Part shown: positions 1 to 6,809 of the stretch, piece by piece
How the letters are laid out: each line of letters opens with the position of its first letter
Numbering within the stretch: the stretch's first letter is position 1
DNA from: Helicobacter sp.
Lineage (GTDB): Bacteria > Campylobacterota > Campylobacteria > Campylobacterales > Helicobacteraceae
Length of the DNA: 9,222 bases
Reading direction: 5' to 3'
Assembly (NCBI GenBank): GCA_029264655.1
Contig: JARHZY010000007.1
Location: 1 to 9,222, forward strand
Notes under the pieces: generated by a model
Seen by the model: only the letters and a program-made list of their open reading frames with translations
The model's database searches: none
What the model was told of the DNA's origin: nothing
Program-made: the position numbers and the translations under genes

Positions 1-103
1 CAGATTTTTGTTCGTTAGAAAAGTTATCATTACTCCATGCAAAATGGTGTGCAATCTCTAAAAATGCTACTTTTTCATCTTTATCCAATAATCCTAAAAA
101 CAT
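1..103 (-). CDS. TerB-like protein, N-terminal end only (partial)
   Basis: Only the first 34 codons are in the window; the gene runs off the left edge. It begins MFLGLLDKDEKVAFLEIAHH, an acidic, amphipathic helical start. From memory this resembles the small TerB/tellurite-resistance-like helical proteins of Campylobacterota and Firmicutes, which begin with an M-F-L...KEEK.AFLELA pattern; their role is not well defined. The start is well supported: GAAGGAGAC lies four bases before the ATG at 103. A run of 13 A (13 T on the coding strand) lies about 52 bases upstream of the start, in the promoter region. The reading frame is certain; the family call rests on a short stretch and is tentative. 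Confidence 0.55.
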   Translation of the reverse strand, partial: MFLGLLDKDEKVAFLEIAHHFAWSNDNFSNEQKS

Positions 104-155
104 AAAAGTCTCCTTCAATAAAATATATTTATTATTTGCATATTTCGATTTTAAC

Positions 156-168
156 AAAAAAAAAAAAA
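156..168. repeat. Homopolymer A13 (T13 on the coding strand) in a promoter region
   Basis: There are exactly 13 consecutive A between C155 and C169. On the minus strand this is T13, ending about 52 bases before the ATG of the TerB-like gene, close to where the -35/spacer region would lie. In Helicobacter, T tracts in or next to promoters (for example sabA of H. pylori) vary in length by slipped-strand mispairing and tune transcription. Variation at this tract is inferred from position and length only. Confidence 0.6.
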
Positions 169-421
169 CAAATCAAGGGTAAATGAATAAATAATGATAA
201 ATAATGTCGTATTTATATAAAATATATAATTATGAGTTTTTTACAACAACATATAAACAAGATTTTATATAATATATTTATATATACAAGGTTAGCATTA
301 TAATTTTTATTTTAATAGTCTTTATACTACTTGCAGCCAGTAAAACAATACCATACTTTATAAATACCATGCAATTAATATAACATACATGTAATATATT
401 TTACCTTATTTAAGAAATATT

Positions 422-430
422 TGCTATAAT
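422..430 (+). promoter_or_regulatory. Extended -10 promoter of ssrA (TGCTATAAT)
   Basis: TGCTATAAT is a perfect extended -10 (TGnTATAAT), the form preferred by Campylobacterota sigma-70, which lacks a conserved -35. It would start transcription near 437-438 and leave a leader of about 15 nt before the mature tmRNA 5' end at 453, which RNase P would remove. The same nine bases occur again at 937-945. Confidence 0.7.
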
Positions 431-452
431 CATAAGCTATATCATTTTATAT

Positions 453-821
453 GGGGCTGTTTTGGCTTTCGACGGGAATTTTATAGCAGTTTAAGCATAC
501 CAGCTGATACCTGTAACTATCAACAAACAATAAACGCAAACAACGCAAATTACGCTCCAGCTTACGCAAAAGTAGCGTAAGTATAAACCTCCTTACGGAG
601 CCAGATTCTTTTATCTTTATCGGGAGATTCTAGAATCTGTCATTAATCCGATTGCTTGAATATCTATGTCTAGGGGTATTTCAAAAAGATTATAGGCTTT
701 GATATATTCTATTTTGCATGTTTTAAGGAATATATTGAGACAATAAAACATTGCTAAGTATGTAGAAATCTCTGTAGAATAGGATTTTCGGACTGGGGTT
801 CAAATCCCCACAGCTCCACCA
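453..821 (+). ncRNA. ssrA: Transfer-messenger RNA (tmRNA)
   Basis: The RNA acts with SmpB to rescue stalled ribosomes: it enters the A site charged with alanine, then serves as template for a degradation tag. The 5' end (GGGGCTG at 453-459) pairs with CAGCTCC at 811-817, followed by the discriminator A818 and an encoded CCA (819-821). The third acceptor pair is G455-U815, the G-U identity signal for alanyl-tRNA synthetase. The T arm (TGGGG-TTCAAAT-CCCCA) and the 5' string TTTTGGCTTTCGACGGGAA are diagnostic. The tag frame is 536-580. AGATTCTAGAATCT at 625-638 is a self-complementary element likely to form a helix in the pseudoknot region. The length, 369 nt, is normal for one-piece tmRNA. Neither flanking protein gene appears functionally related. 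Confidence 0.98.
536..580 (+). other. tmRNA tag reading frame (ANNANYAPAYAKVA, stop TAA)
   Basis: The resume codon GCA at 536 follows TAAAC, matching the UA-rich -5 context that sets the frame in other tmRNAs. Fourteen codons encode ANNANYAPAYAKVA before TAA at 578-580; the tRNA-borne alanine precedes them in the tagged protein. The hydrophobic ...VA end fits recognition by ClpXP-type proteases. The APAYAK core is shared with the H. pylori and C. jejuni tags as I remember them. Confidence 0.92.
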
Positions 822-936
822 TTTCATATCTCTAAAAACTTACCATTCACTACAAAAAATATCATATAAATACAAGAAAAAAATCATAATAACAGAAATT
901 ATAACATTAAAACATATTAGAAAAAATAGTTTGTAA

Positions 937-945
937 TGCTATAAT
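937..945 (+). promoter_or_regulatory. Second TGCTATAAT extended -10 box
   Basis: The nine bases are identical to the ssrA promoter box. Transcription would begin near 952, just before a hairpin with a long T run, and no protein frame follows. Placement 116 bases after the tmRNA end, with a terminator about 60 bases further on, suits a small RNA gene. TATAAT-like strings are common at this base composition, so a chance match is possible. Confidence 0.45.
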
Positions 946-1016
946 AACCCCACTCTCTTAAGATTCTTTATTTTTCAAACATGCATCTTTATGGAATCTT
1001 GCTGGGTTTTTTTTTT
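946..1016 (+). terminator. Rho-independent terminator with T10 tract
   Basis: AACCC (946-950) and A952 can pair with T1003 and GGGTT (1004-1008), and AAGATTC (960-966) pairs perfectly with GAATCTT (994-1000). Ten T follow the GGG. This is the only convincing plus-strand terminator after ssrA, although it lies nearly 200 nt beyond the mature 3' end. It may end the tmRNA precursor, the proposed small RNA, or both. Confidence 0.65.
952..1016 (+). ncRNA. Candidate small RNA (about 65 nt)
   Basis: The candidate is bounded by a perfect extended -10 at 937-945 and by ten consecutive T at 1007-1016. It contains AAGATTC (960-966) and its exact complement GAATCTT (994-1000), enclosing a 27-nt A/T-rich loop with CATGCATC near the middle. 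No reading frame of useful length is present. I do not recognise it as a known RNA family. The main alternative is that the hairpin is the tmRNA terminator with no separate transcript. The 5' end is a guess from promoter spacing. Confidence 0.35.
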
Positions 1017-1184
1017 ATGCTATATATAGAATCTAAAAATAATAAATATCTATCATTAAGATATCTTTAGGTATTATGAAGAATCTAAGGCAATATACTA
1101 CAATAATATACCTTATCTGTCTAATCACTCCTGTATAATCTTCAACCCATAAAATAATAAGTTGCAAATTATAGTCTTAACCAT

Positions 1185-2300
1185 TTACTCATTTGGTATT
1201 ATATTATATGGATATTTTGTATCAAGCCATTTACAAAATTGCATCGAAAAAAGCACAACAAGCCATGATACATAAATCCACAAAAATGCAAACATAACAA
1301 TTGAAACAGAGCCATAAATATTACTATAAAATTTATTATAGCTCATATAATAAAAAAAGATAATTTTCAATCCATACCATATAAGCGAACCAAGCAAGCT
1401 TGCTAATGCAAGCACGAAAAAACGCAATGGTTTATTGGCGGCAACACGAAAAAGCATAGCAAATATAAGCCAAGCAGCAAACATTGGCATGCATGCATAA
1501 AATTTTGCAATTACAAAATCAGAATATATATTAATAATCACAGCGTTAAAATAAATTGAAGTTGCAAGAAACATGGGTATAAGTGTGATTAAAAGCCAAT
1601 ATATAATGAAAGAATCAAAATAACTACGCTTTTTTGCTTCAAAAATACGTGCAGCAATATCATCAAAACTTCTAAAAAATATGAAAGAGCTAATAAGGGA
1701 AATTAAAAACCCAATAAAACCCATTTCTTTTCCATTTGATAAAAAACTATCCAATATTTTTGCAACTTCATAGGCGTTGTCTGGTAAGATATTGGCAAGT
1801 ATAGATTGCTTAAGATTCTGTATTTGATCTTGAAAACTTGGAAAGAGAGAAAAGAGAGAGAAAAACATTAAAAAAGCAGGGATAATAGAAAAAATATTAT
1901 AAAAACTAAGGGAAGCAGCGTAATGAAAAATTCTATCATTATCAGTTAAAGCATGCCAATAATAAGAAATTTTTGCAGTAAGAAAATGATAGTATTGTAT
2001 AATATATATGCGATATTGCCATAATTGCCACGAAAAATAATTGCGTTGTGGTAATGTCTTATTTCTTTGGATTTCTTGCTCTTTTTTAGTTGTATCACTA
2101 TTCATACATTTATCATTAGGATTTTGGCTTTGTTTTGGTATGTTGTCAGCATTAGGTATATTATTATCTTGTTGTGCAACACAACATGCTTGTGAGCAAT
2201 ATTCATCTTGTAGATTTTGACTTATCTCAAAGGATTGGGTATGTTGGATTATAGTTTCATTGCTATTTGTCGCTTTATTATCATCTTCTATGCTTTGCAT
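1185..2300 (-). CDS. YihY/BrkB family inner-membrane protein (formerly called 'ribonuclease BN')
   Basis: A 371-residue membrane protein. The family was once called RNase BN by mistake; its true role, perhaps transport across the inner membrane, is unsettled. The core shows about six hydrophobic spans (roughly 128-152, 194-210, 232-257, 262-286, 292-318, 332-354), the family signature AASLSFYNIFSIIPAF at 128-143 and a conserved FLWIYVSW near the last helix. Residues 1-90 form a polar N/Q/D/S-rich extension with cysteines at 35, 39, 40 and 65; the core normally starts close to residue 100, so the extension is unusual. The ATG at 2300 has only a weak ribosome site, and the one other Met before the core is residue 66. 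It lies 18 bp after the MORN gene, so the two are probably cotranscribed. Confidence 0.88.
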   Translation of the reverse strand: MQSIEDDNKATNSNETIIQHTQSFEISQNLQDEYCSQACCVAQQDNNIPNADNIPKQSQNPNDKCMNSDTTKKEQEIQRNKTLPQRNYFSWQLWQYRIYIIQYYHFLTAKISYYWHALTDNDRIFHYAASLSFYNIFSIIPAFLMFFSLFSLFPSFQDQIQNLKQSILANILPDNAYEVAKILDSFLSNGKEMGFIGFLISLISSFIFFRSFDDIAARIFEAKKRSYFDSFIIYWLLITLIPMFLATSIYFNAVIINIYSDFVIAKFYACMPMFAAWLIFAMLFRVAANKPLRFFVLALASLLGSLIWYGLKIIFFYYMSYNKFYSNIYGSVSIVMFAFLWIYVSWLVVLFSMQFCKWLDTKYPYNIIPNE

Positions 2301-2318
2301 ACTATTATCTTTTATCTT

Positions 2319-2762
2319 TCAATCAAAATATTTTTGTGCTACCAATTTGCCATAATAATATTGCAATGCTTGTAGCTTTTGCTGCCCTTTTGTGCTATAA
2401 AGCCAATTATGCAAGACTCCCTTTTTAAAATATGCATGCAATAATGTATCATTTTGTCCATATTGCACAAATGCACCCTGTAAAACTCCCTGCTTATATG
2501 AACCTATAAAATGAGGGCTACCATTTGTGTAAAAATGAGAAAATTTACCATGTAATTTATCATCTTTGTAATGGACTTCCCATGCAAGCACACCACTTGG
2601 ATAATACCCTACAAATTTACCATGTTTTAATACACCTTTACATGTCCCATGCATAGTAATACCATCGATAGTAATCCCACATGGCGTTACTTTCGCATAT
2701 GCGTATGTAAATGCAAATATAAATATAAAAACAATATATTTACAAATCTTTATTTTTAACAA
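2319..2762 (-). CDS. Secreted MORN-repeat (YwqK-like) protein, TTG start
   Basis: This 147-residue protein has a signal peptide at 1-23 (hydrophobic 9-18, cleavage probably after AYA) and then repeated G-x-(Y/F)-x-x-G type units across about 48-122, for example GYYPSGVLAW, HGKFSHFYTNG, QGAFVQYG. These resemble the MORN_2 repeats of the YwqK-like family, whose function is generally unknown. Cys28 and Cys41 in the mature protein could form a disulfide in the periplasm. The start must be TTG at 2762: an in-frame TAA lies three codons upstream, AAGG stands at suitable spacing before the TTG, and the next Met (residue 37) would remove the signal peptide. It is first in a probable operon with the yihY-like gene. 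A toxin/antitoxin label sometimes attached to this family has no support here. Confidence 0.75.
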   Translation of the reverse strand: MLKIKICKYIVFIFIFAFTYAYAKVTPCGITIDGITMHGTCKGVLKHGKFVGYYPSGVLAWEVHYKDDKLHGKFSHFYTNGSPHFIGSYKQGVLQGAFVQYGQNDTLLHAYFKKGVLHNWLYSTKGQQKLQALQYYYGKLVAQKYFD

Positions 2763-2833
2763 GTGTAACCTTAATTATATATAGCTATGACTAAATGGGA
2801 AATTTTTATATTTAATAAAAAGCAGAATCTTAT

Positions 2834-2891
2834 AAAAATGCAAGTAATTGCAATGTTTCATGGTATTGCTAAAATAAGCAATGAAACCATT
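2834..2891 (-). terminator. Probable terminator of the Spy-like gene
   Basis: Two hairpins sit in the spacer after the Spy-like gene. ATTGCT (2865-2870) and AGCAAT (2877-2882) pair around AAAATA, extended by TTTC/GAAA with a bulge. Next, read on the minus strand, TGCAA-TTAC-TTGCA (2839-2852) is followed by TTTTTAT. The second has the classical layout, but the stem is only five pairs, so strength is uncertain. Confidence 0.45.
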
Positions 2892-2925
2892 ACCATTTTA
2901 GCATAGCCTAAAAAACCCTAAAGGA

Positions 2926-3369
2926 TTATTTTACTTTAAGCACACCATTAATCTTTTTCAATTTGTCTTCTTCAAGCAAATAACGTAAATTTCTTTCATC
3001 TTGCTTGCTTTTTCTCAACTCTTCTTGTTTTTTGGTAATTCTGTGAAGAATCTCTGTAGCTTTTGCAACATTTCTATTTGCTTGTGCTTCCTCTAAATCT
3101 AAACGCAAGTTTTTAATATCAAACTCAACAGAATCTCTGTATTGTCTAAATTTTTCTGTTTGTGTTTTTACTGCTTTTTTAGCATCAAACTCAATCTGCA
3201 CAATTTCTCTTTTTTGTTTCAAGTTTGCTGTAGCATAGAGTTCCTTTAAAACCCCATGAGGTGCACCTAAAGCAGCACCATTACCATGTCCATCACCCAT
3301 ACCAGGGCATGCGAAAAGCAAACTCGTTGCTGCTACAGAAACAAACATTAACTTCTTAAAAACCTTCAT
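2926..3369 (-). CDS. Spy/CpxP-like secreted helical protein
   Basis: The product has 147 residues. I place the start at ATG 3369 rather than the upstream ATG at 3429, because AAGGAG stands five bases before it, the signal peptide begins there, and a TATAAT box at 3412-3417 would put the upstream ATG before the transcript start. Residues 1-20 are a signal peptide ending LLFA before Cys21; this could be a signal peptidase I site or a poor lipobox (L-F-A-C). A Gly/His-rich segment (about 22-39, GMGDGHGNG) follows, then a charged all-helical region to the end with strong heptad character. This layout matches small periplasmic chaperone or metal-sensing proteins of the Spy/CpxP/CnrX type. I do not see a clean pair of LTxxQ motifs, so the assignment is by architecture. 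The His-rich part could bind metal. It is transcribed alone. Confidence 0.65.
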   Translation of the reverse strand: MKVFKKLMFVSVAATSLLFACPGMGDGHGNGAALGAPHGVLKELYATANLKQKREIVQIEFDAKKAVKTQTEKFRQYRDSVEFDIKNLRLDLEEAQANRNVAKATEILHRITKKQEELRKSKQDERNLRYLLEEDKLKKINGVLKVK

Positions 3370-3411
3370 AGTTTCTCCTTCGGCATAGAAAAAATAAAAA
3401 ATATAGATAGC

Positions 3412-3417
3412 ATTATA
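3412..3417 (-). promoter_or_regulatory. -10 box (TATAAT) of the Spy-like gene
   Basis: On the minus strand CGCTATAATGC is a consensus -10 about 43 bases before the ATG at 3369. No -35 is evident, as usual in this group. It supports the shorter reading of the Spy-like protein, because the transcript would start downstream of the alternative ATG at 3429. Confidence 0.6.
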
Positions 3418-3530
3418 GCGAAATATCATGAGTTTTAGATATAAAATTCACAAAAAAAATAGTTTTTTTAAATTTAACAATAATTTTTTAAAAATATTAT
3501 GTGTTTTAAAGCGTTACTACCATGAAATAA

Positions 3531-3546
3531 TGCATATAAATATGCA
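3531..3546. repeat. Inverted repeat after the DAHP synthase gene
   Basis: TGCATAT and ATATGCA are perfect complements separated by AA, located 16 bases beyond the stop codon of the DAHP synthase gene. On the minus strand TTATTTC follows, so it may be a weak terminator for that gene, but the U tract is interrupted and the tight loop reduces the usable stem to about six pairs. Confidence 0.4.
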
Positions 3547-3562
3547 AAACTGAAAAACATCG

Positions 3563-4918
3563 CTAAGCATTATGTCTTGTAGCAAGTGTTTGTGCTAACA
3601 TAAAGCTTAGCTCAAGTGCTTGTGTTGCATTAAGACGAGGATCGCATTGCGTATGGTAATTTATATGCAATTTATCTTCATCGATAGCCTGTATCCCACC
3701 AACACATTCTGTAACATCGGCACCCGTCATTTCAAGATGCACACCACCCGCAATACTCCCTTGTGCTGCATGAATAGCAAAGAATTGCTCTATTTCGCTA
3801 ACAATATCTTCAAATGCACGTGTTTTATAGCCACTGCTTGCTACTTTTGTGTTGCCATGCATAGGATCGCAACTCCACATAACATTGCGTCCATCATTAC
3901 ATACTTCTTGCAATAATTTTGGGAATCTATTCCCAATTTTATCAGCACCCATACGCACAATAAGACTTAATCTACCTTCCTCATTATATGGATTTAATAT
4001 ATCACAAATTTTTAAAACTTCATCTTTAGTTGCATTAGGACCAATCTTGACACCAAGTGGATTTTTCACACCACGCAAAAACTCTAAATGTGCATGATCA
4101 ATATCGCGTGTTCGCTCACCTATCCATAGCATATGAGCAGAACAATCATACCAATTACCACTTAGTGAATCTTGCCTTGTTAATGCCTCTTCATAATGCA
4201 ATACAAGTGCCTCATGTGATGTATAAAAAGAAACTTCTTTTAGTTGGCGTGTATTATTTGTATCAATACCGCATGCCTTCATAAAACGTAAAGATTTAGC
4301 TATATCTTCTGCCAATGCAGCATATTTTTTTCCAAAATTATTATTTGCCACAAAATCAAGATTCCATAAATGCACTTGCTCAAGATTAGCAAAACCTCCT
4401 TGCGAAAATGCACGCAAAAGATTCAGTGTGCTTGCACTCTGATGATAACCTCTTAAAAGCCGTGCTGGATCTGGCTCTCTTTTATCAAGCTCTTGTGAAT
4501 TAATCAAATCACCACGATAGCTTGGATAGCTTATGCCATCAATAATTTCTGTATCACTACTTCTTGGTTTTGCAAACTGCCCTGCTAAACGACCAACTTT
4601 TACAATTGGGCAACCGGATGCAAAAGTTAATATAACACTCATTTGCAAAATAATTTTAAACATATCGCGGATAGCATTTGCATTAAATTGGGTAAAACTT
4701 TCAGCACAATCACCACCTTGTAAAACAAAAGCCTCTCCCCTGCTTGCTTTTGCAATTTTTTCTTTTAAACTATCTGCTTCTTTAGCAAATACTAATGGAG
4801 GCAAACCTGCTAATTCTTTTTCCACAGCTTCTATCGCATTAGAATCTGTATAAACAGGATGTTGTTTGATTGGAAAACTACGCCAATTGCTTTTATCCCA
4901 TGTAATCGATGTATTCAT
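3563..4918 (-). CDS. aroG: Class II 3-deoxy-7-phosphoheptulonate (DAHP) synthase
   Basis: The enzyme joins phosphoenolpyruvate and erythrose 4-phosphate to give DAHP, the first step of the shikimate pathway to aromatic amino acids and chorismate, in the cytosol. The 451 residues match the usual length of the class II (plant/mycobacterial) type. Metal ligands are all present: Cys71 (QGGDCAESF), His354 (DPMHGN), Glu396 (GGVHLEMTG) and Asp426 (TQCDPRLN), with the same spacing as in the M. tuberculosis enzyme. PEP-site residues Arg110 (VGRLAGQ), Arg269 (GERT), Lys291 (KIGP) and Arg322 (VRMGADKIG) also line up. The ATG at 4918 has AAAGGAT seven or eight bases upstream. It stands alone, with about 590 bp of gene-free DNA before it. 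Symbol use varies (aroG, aroF, dhs1). Feedback regulation cannot be read from the sequence. Confidence 0.97.
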   Translation of the reverse strand: MNTSITWDKSNWRSFPIKQHPVYTDSNAIEAVEKELAGLPPLVFAKEADSLKEKIAKASRGEAFVLQGGDCAESFTQFNANAIRDMFKIILQMSVILTFASGCPIVKVGRLAGQFAKPRSSDTEIIDGISYPSYRGDLINSQELDKREPDPARLLRGYHQSASTLNLLRAFSQGGFANLEQVHLWNLDFVANNNFGKKYAALAEDIAKSLRFMKACGIDTNNTRQLKEVSFYTSHEALVLHYEEALTRQDSLSGNWYDCSAHMLWIGERTRDIDHAHLEFLRGVKNPLGVKIGPNATKDEVLKICDILNPYNEEGRLSLIVRMGADKIGNRFPKLLQEVCNDGRNVMWSCDPMHGNTKVASSGYKTRAFEDIVSEIEQFFAIHAAQGSIAGGVHLEMTGADVTECVGGIQAIDEDKLHINYHTQCDPRLNATQALELSFMLAQTLATRHNA

Positions 4919-5507
4919 TTATATCCTTTCACTTTTAAACCACATATATTATCATGAAAAAACAACTTTAGAGTATTTTTTATTTGTATATACCCGAAAA
5001 GATAGCATTTTATCAAAAATAAATATCTTTCTACAAAGATTCAGTATATTCATAAAAGCATATTACAACAACAAATGATTGTTTTCATTTTTGCTTTAAT
5101 TATTTAAAGGAAATTCTATAAGTATTTAAGAAAAGAGCAAAGACTATTGTGGCATATAAGCTTAAGTTTATAGAATAACCCAAAAACTTTTAAAATAAAA
5201 ACGCAAATACTTAAAAACTATCTCAATAAATCCATATATCTTATAGAAATGAATTGCTATAACAACAATTTAATCTCTATTTAAAAACAACTCTTATGGG
5301 CTAATCCGTAAGCAAAATGATTATATAAGGCTTCTATTGATTTAATTCAAGATATTATATTTTAACCATTAAATTAAGTAGTATTTATTTTAAAAACAAT
5401 GAATACATAAAGTAAATACAATAAAAATCCCCACAGCAATGAATACCAAGAAAATACACAATGACAACAATTATTTTAAAGCATACATACAATAATTTGC
5501 TATTATA
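4919..5507. other. Long gene-free spacer between hemB and the DAHP synthase gene
   Basis: This 589-bp stretch has no supported gene. Near its left end, GATAAT preceded by CAT (minus strand, about 4948-4953) may serve as the -10 of the DAHP synthase gene. At about 5170-5270 the minus strand has roughly 30 open hydrophobic/basic codons without a start; they might be the ghost of a lost gene but match nothing I can name. The right end holds the hemB terminator-like repeat. The size is large for a compact Helicobacter genome. Confidence 0.55.
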
Positions 5508-5513
5508 TTATTG
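5490..5513. repeat. Inverted repeat overlapping the hemB stop
   Basis: CAATAAT (5490-5496) and ATTATTG (5507-5513) are perfect complements around a 10-nt loop, spanning the last codons of hemB. It is a low-stability A/T stem without an adjacent U tract, so a role as terminator or 3' end stabiliser is only possible. Confidence 0.3.
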
Positions 5514-6488
5514 TGTTGCTAAAAGTGTTGCTGCTTCTTTTGCATGATAGGTAATAATAATATCCGCACCAGCCCTTTTAAAACTCAATAGAGTTTCAAG
5601 CATTACTTTTTCATAATCAATAACACCAAGTCTTTGACCTGCCTTAAGCAATGCATATTCACCACTTACATTATATACAGCAAGAGGCAAAAGACTATGT
5701 TCTCGTATTTCTCGAACGACATCAAGATAAGCAAGAGCCGGCTTTACCATAAGTATATCAGCACCCTCTTTTTCATCATTCAAACTCTCAAGAATAGCTT
5801 CTCTGCGATTTGCACCATCTTCTTGATAACTTTTTCTGTCTCCAAAACTAGGGCTACTTTGAGCTACTTCACGAAAAGGTCCATAATACGCACTTGCAAA
5901 CTTTGTAGAATAACTCATAATAGGTAGATTAACAAACCCGTGAGAATCAAGAGCATCCCGCATAGTTATGATTTGCCCATCCATCATTGCACTTGGGGCA
6001 AGCATATCAACCCCGCTTTGGGCTAAAACAATACTCTGTTTTGCAAGATTGGCAAGTGTAGCATCATTATCAACACTTCCAATCTTAGAATCTAACACAC
6101 CGCAATGCCCATGATTAGTATATTCACAAAAACATACATCAGCAATCACATACATTTCAGGAAAATGTTTTTTTATAGCTTGTATGCTTACAGGAATAAT
6201 GCTGTCCTTATGCCATGCATGAGAACCATTAGAATCTTTTTTATGTTGTGGGGGCACGCCAAATAATAAAATAGCATGAATGTGGAGCTTTTGCAATAAT
6301 TCGCATTCTTTAAGAATGTTATCAAGACTCATTTGAAATACTCCCGGCATAGACTGGATTTCATTTTTAATACCCTCACCTTCTACTATGAATAAAGGAT
6401 AAATCAAGTCATGTATATTTAATGTATGCTCACGCACTAAATTTCGTGCTACATTATGCAAACGCAAACGCCTTTTTCTTTGAAACAT
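5508..6488 (-). CDS. hemB: Porphobilinogen synthase (delta-aminolevulinic acid dehydratase)
   Basis: HemB condenses two 5-aminolevulinate molecules to porphobilinogen, the second committed step of haem and tetrapyrrole synthesis; the family works as a cytosolic homo-octamer. The protein is 326 residues, a normal full length. Both catalytic lysines are present: Lys196 in YSTKFASAYYGPFR and Lys249 in MVKPA, the latter forming the Schiff base. The three zinc cysteines Cys119, Cys121 and Cys129 lie in DVCFCEYTNHGHCG, so this is the zinc-dependent form rather than the Asp-rich magnesium form. The ATG at 6488 has AAGGAG seven bases upstream, and a TATAAT lies at 6532-6537. It appears monocistronic, with no other haem gene in the window. 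Codon use and intactness contrast with the decayed genes immediately upstream. Confidence 0.98.
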   Translation of the reverse strand: MFQRKRRLRLHNVARNLVREHTLNIHDLIYPLFIVEGEGIKNEIQSMPGVFQMSLDNILKECELLQKLHIHAILLFGVPPQHKKDSNGSHAWHKDSIIPVSIQAIKKHFPEMYVIADVCFCEYTNHGHCGVLDSKIGSVDNDATLANLAKQSIVLAQSGVDMLAPSAMMDGQIITMRDALDSHGFVNLPIMSYSTKFASAYYGPFREVAQSSPSFGDRKSYQEDGANRREAILESLNDEKEGADILMVKPALAYLDVVREIREHSLLPLAVYNVSGEYALLKAGQRLGVIDYEKVMLETLLSFKRAGADIIITYHAKEAATLLATQ

Positions 6489-6809
6489 ATCTACTCCTTA
6501 AGAGAATAACAATAGTATAAAATTGTAGAATATTATACACAATAAATTCATGTTTTTACTACAATATACATATAAGTTCTATATACTAAAAAGCCTTTAT
6601 AGCTAAAGATCTATTTATGTATTCTTTAAGTAAAATCAAGATTGTATGAAATTAGCAAATAGTTTAGTTATTAAAATATCTGATACAGATTATTAAACAT
6701 TAATATATTATATTCTATTTGTAAATCCCAAAAATATATACAAAATCTCTTTACTTGCCAAGATTACATTATATATACCTTGCTAAAGTCCATAACCATG
6801 CTATAGAAA
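6489..6809. other. Spacer upstream of hemB
   Basis: About 320 bp without a gene. The hemB promoter lies near its left end. The remainder is AT-rich with stops in all frames; its right part may be fully eroded remains of the gene whose start is still visible at 6810-6937, but I cannot align anything there. Confidence 0.5.
6532..6537 (-). promoter_or_regulatory. -10 box (TATAAT) of hemB
   Basis: On the minus strand TGTGTATAATATTC gives a consensus -10 whose 3' end is 44 bases before the hemB ATG, leaving a leader of about 37 nt that contains the AAGGAG site. A weaker TATACT (6514-6519) is the alternative. No regulator site is recognisable. Confidence 0.55.

Larger units (their letters stand above)
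104..452. other. Intergenic region between the divergent TerB-like gene and ssrA
   Basis: This 349-bp stretch is extremely AT-rich and carries no convincing open reading frame on either strand. It must hold the promoters of two divergent transcripts: the TerB-like gene to the left (with the 13-A tract at 156-168) and ssrA to the right (extended -10 at 422-430). The remainder is long A/T runs with several TATAAT-like strings that cannot be ranked by eye. Confidence 0.6.
822..1184. other. Spacer between ssrA and the yihY-like gene
   Basis: This 363-bp stretch has no protein gene I can support. It contains an extended -10 (937-945), a hairpin with ten T (946-1016) and, from about 1020 to 1184, AT-rich sequence with two AGAATCT heptamers (1028-1034, 1080-1086). 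The yihY-like gene converges on this spacer from the right. I see no clear U-tract terminator for the minus strand. Confidence 0.6.

Noticed and set aside
453..821. A separate tRNA gene at the 3' end (GGTTCAAATCCCC...CCA)
   Set aside because: This is the T arm and acceptor of the tmRNA, pairing with 453-459; no anticodon arm is present.
2774..2779. TATAAT immediately before the MORN gene
   Set aside because: It is only about 11 bases from the TTG start, which would leave almost no leader and no ribosome site in the transcript; the true promoter is probably further upstream.
3370..3429. Upstream ATG at 3429 extending the Spy-like protein by 20 residues
   Set aside because: It would bury the signal peptide, has no ribosome site, and lies upstream of the likely transcription start set by TATAAT at 3412-3417.
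3620..3916. 98-codon plus-strand open frame, and further ones at 3849-4097, 4057-4284 and 4533-4853
   Set aside because: All lie antisense within the DAHP synthase gene, have no ribosome sites and encode unremarkable sequence; they are shadows of that gene.
4866..5078. 70-codon plus-strand open frame starting inside the DAHP synthase gene
   Set aside because: It spans the promoter region of the DAHP synthase gene on the opposite strand, lacks a ribosome site and has A/T-driven composition.
5170..5270. About 30 open minus-strand codons with a hydrophobic/aromatic pattern, perhaps the tail of a lost glycosyltransferase-like gene
   Set aside because: No start, no conserved motif, and too short at this base composition to distinguish from chance.
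5634..5927. 97-codon plus-strand open frame
   Set aside because: Antisense to hemB, without a ribosome site or recognisable domain.
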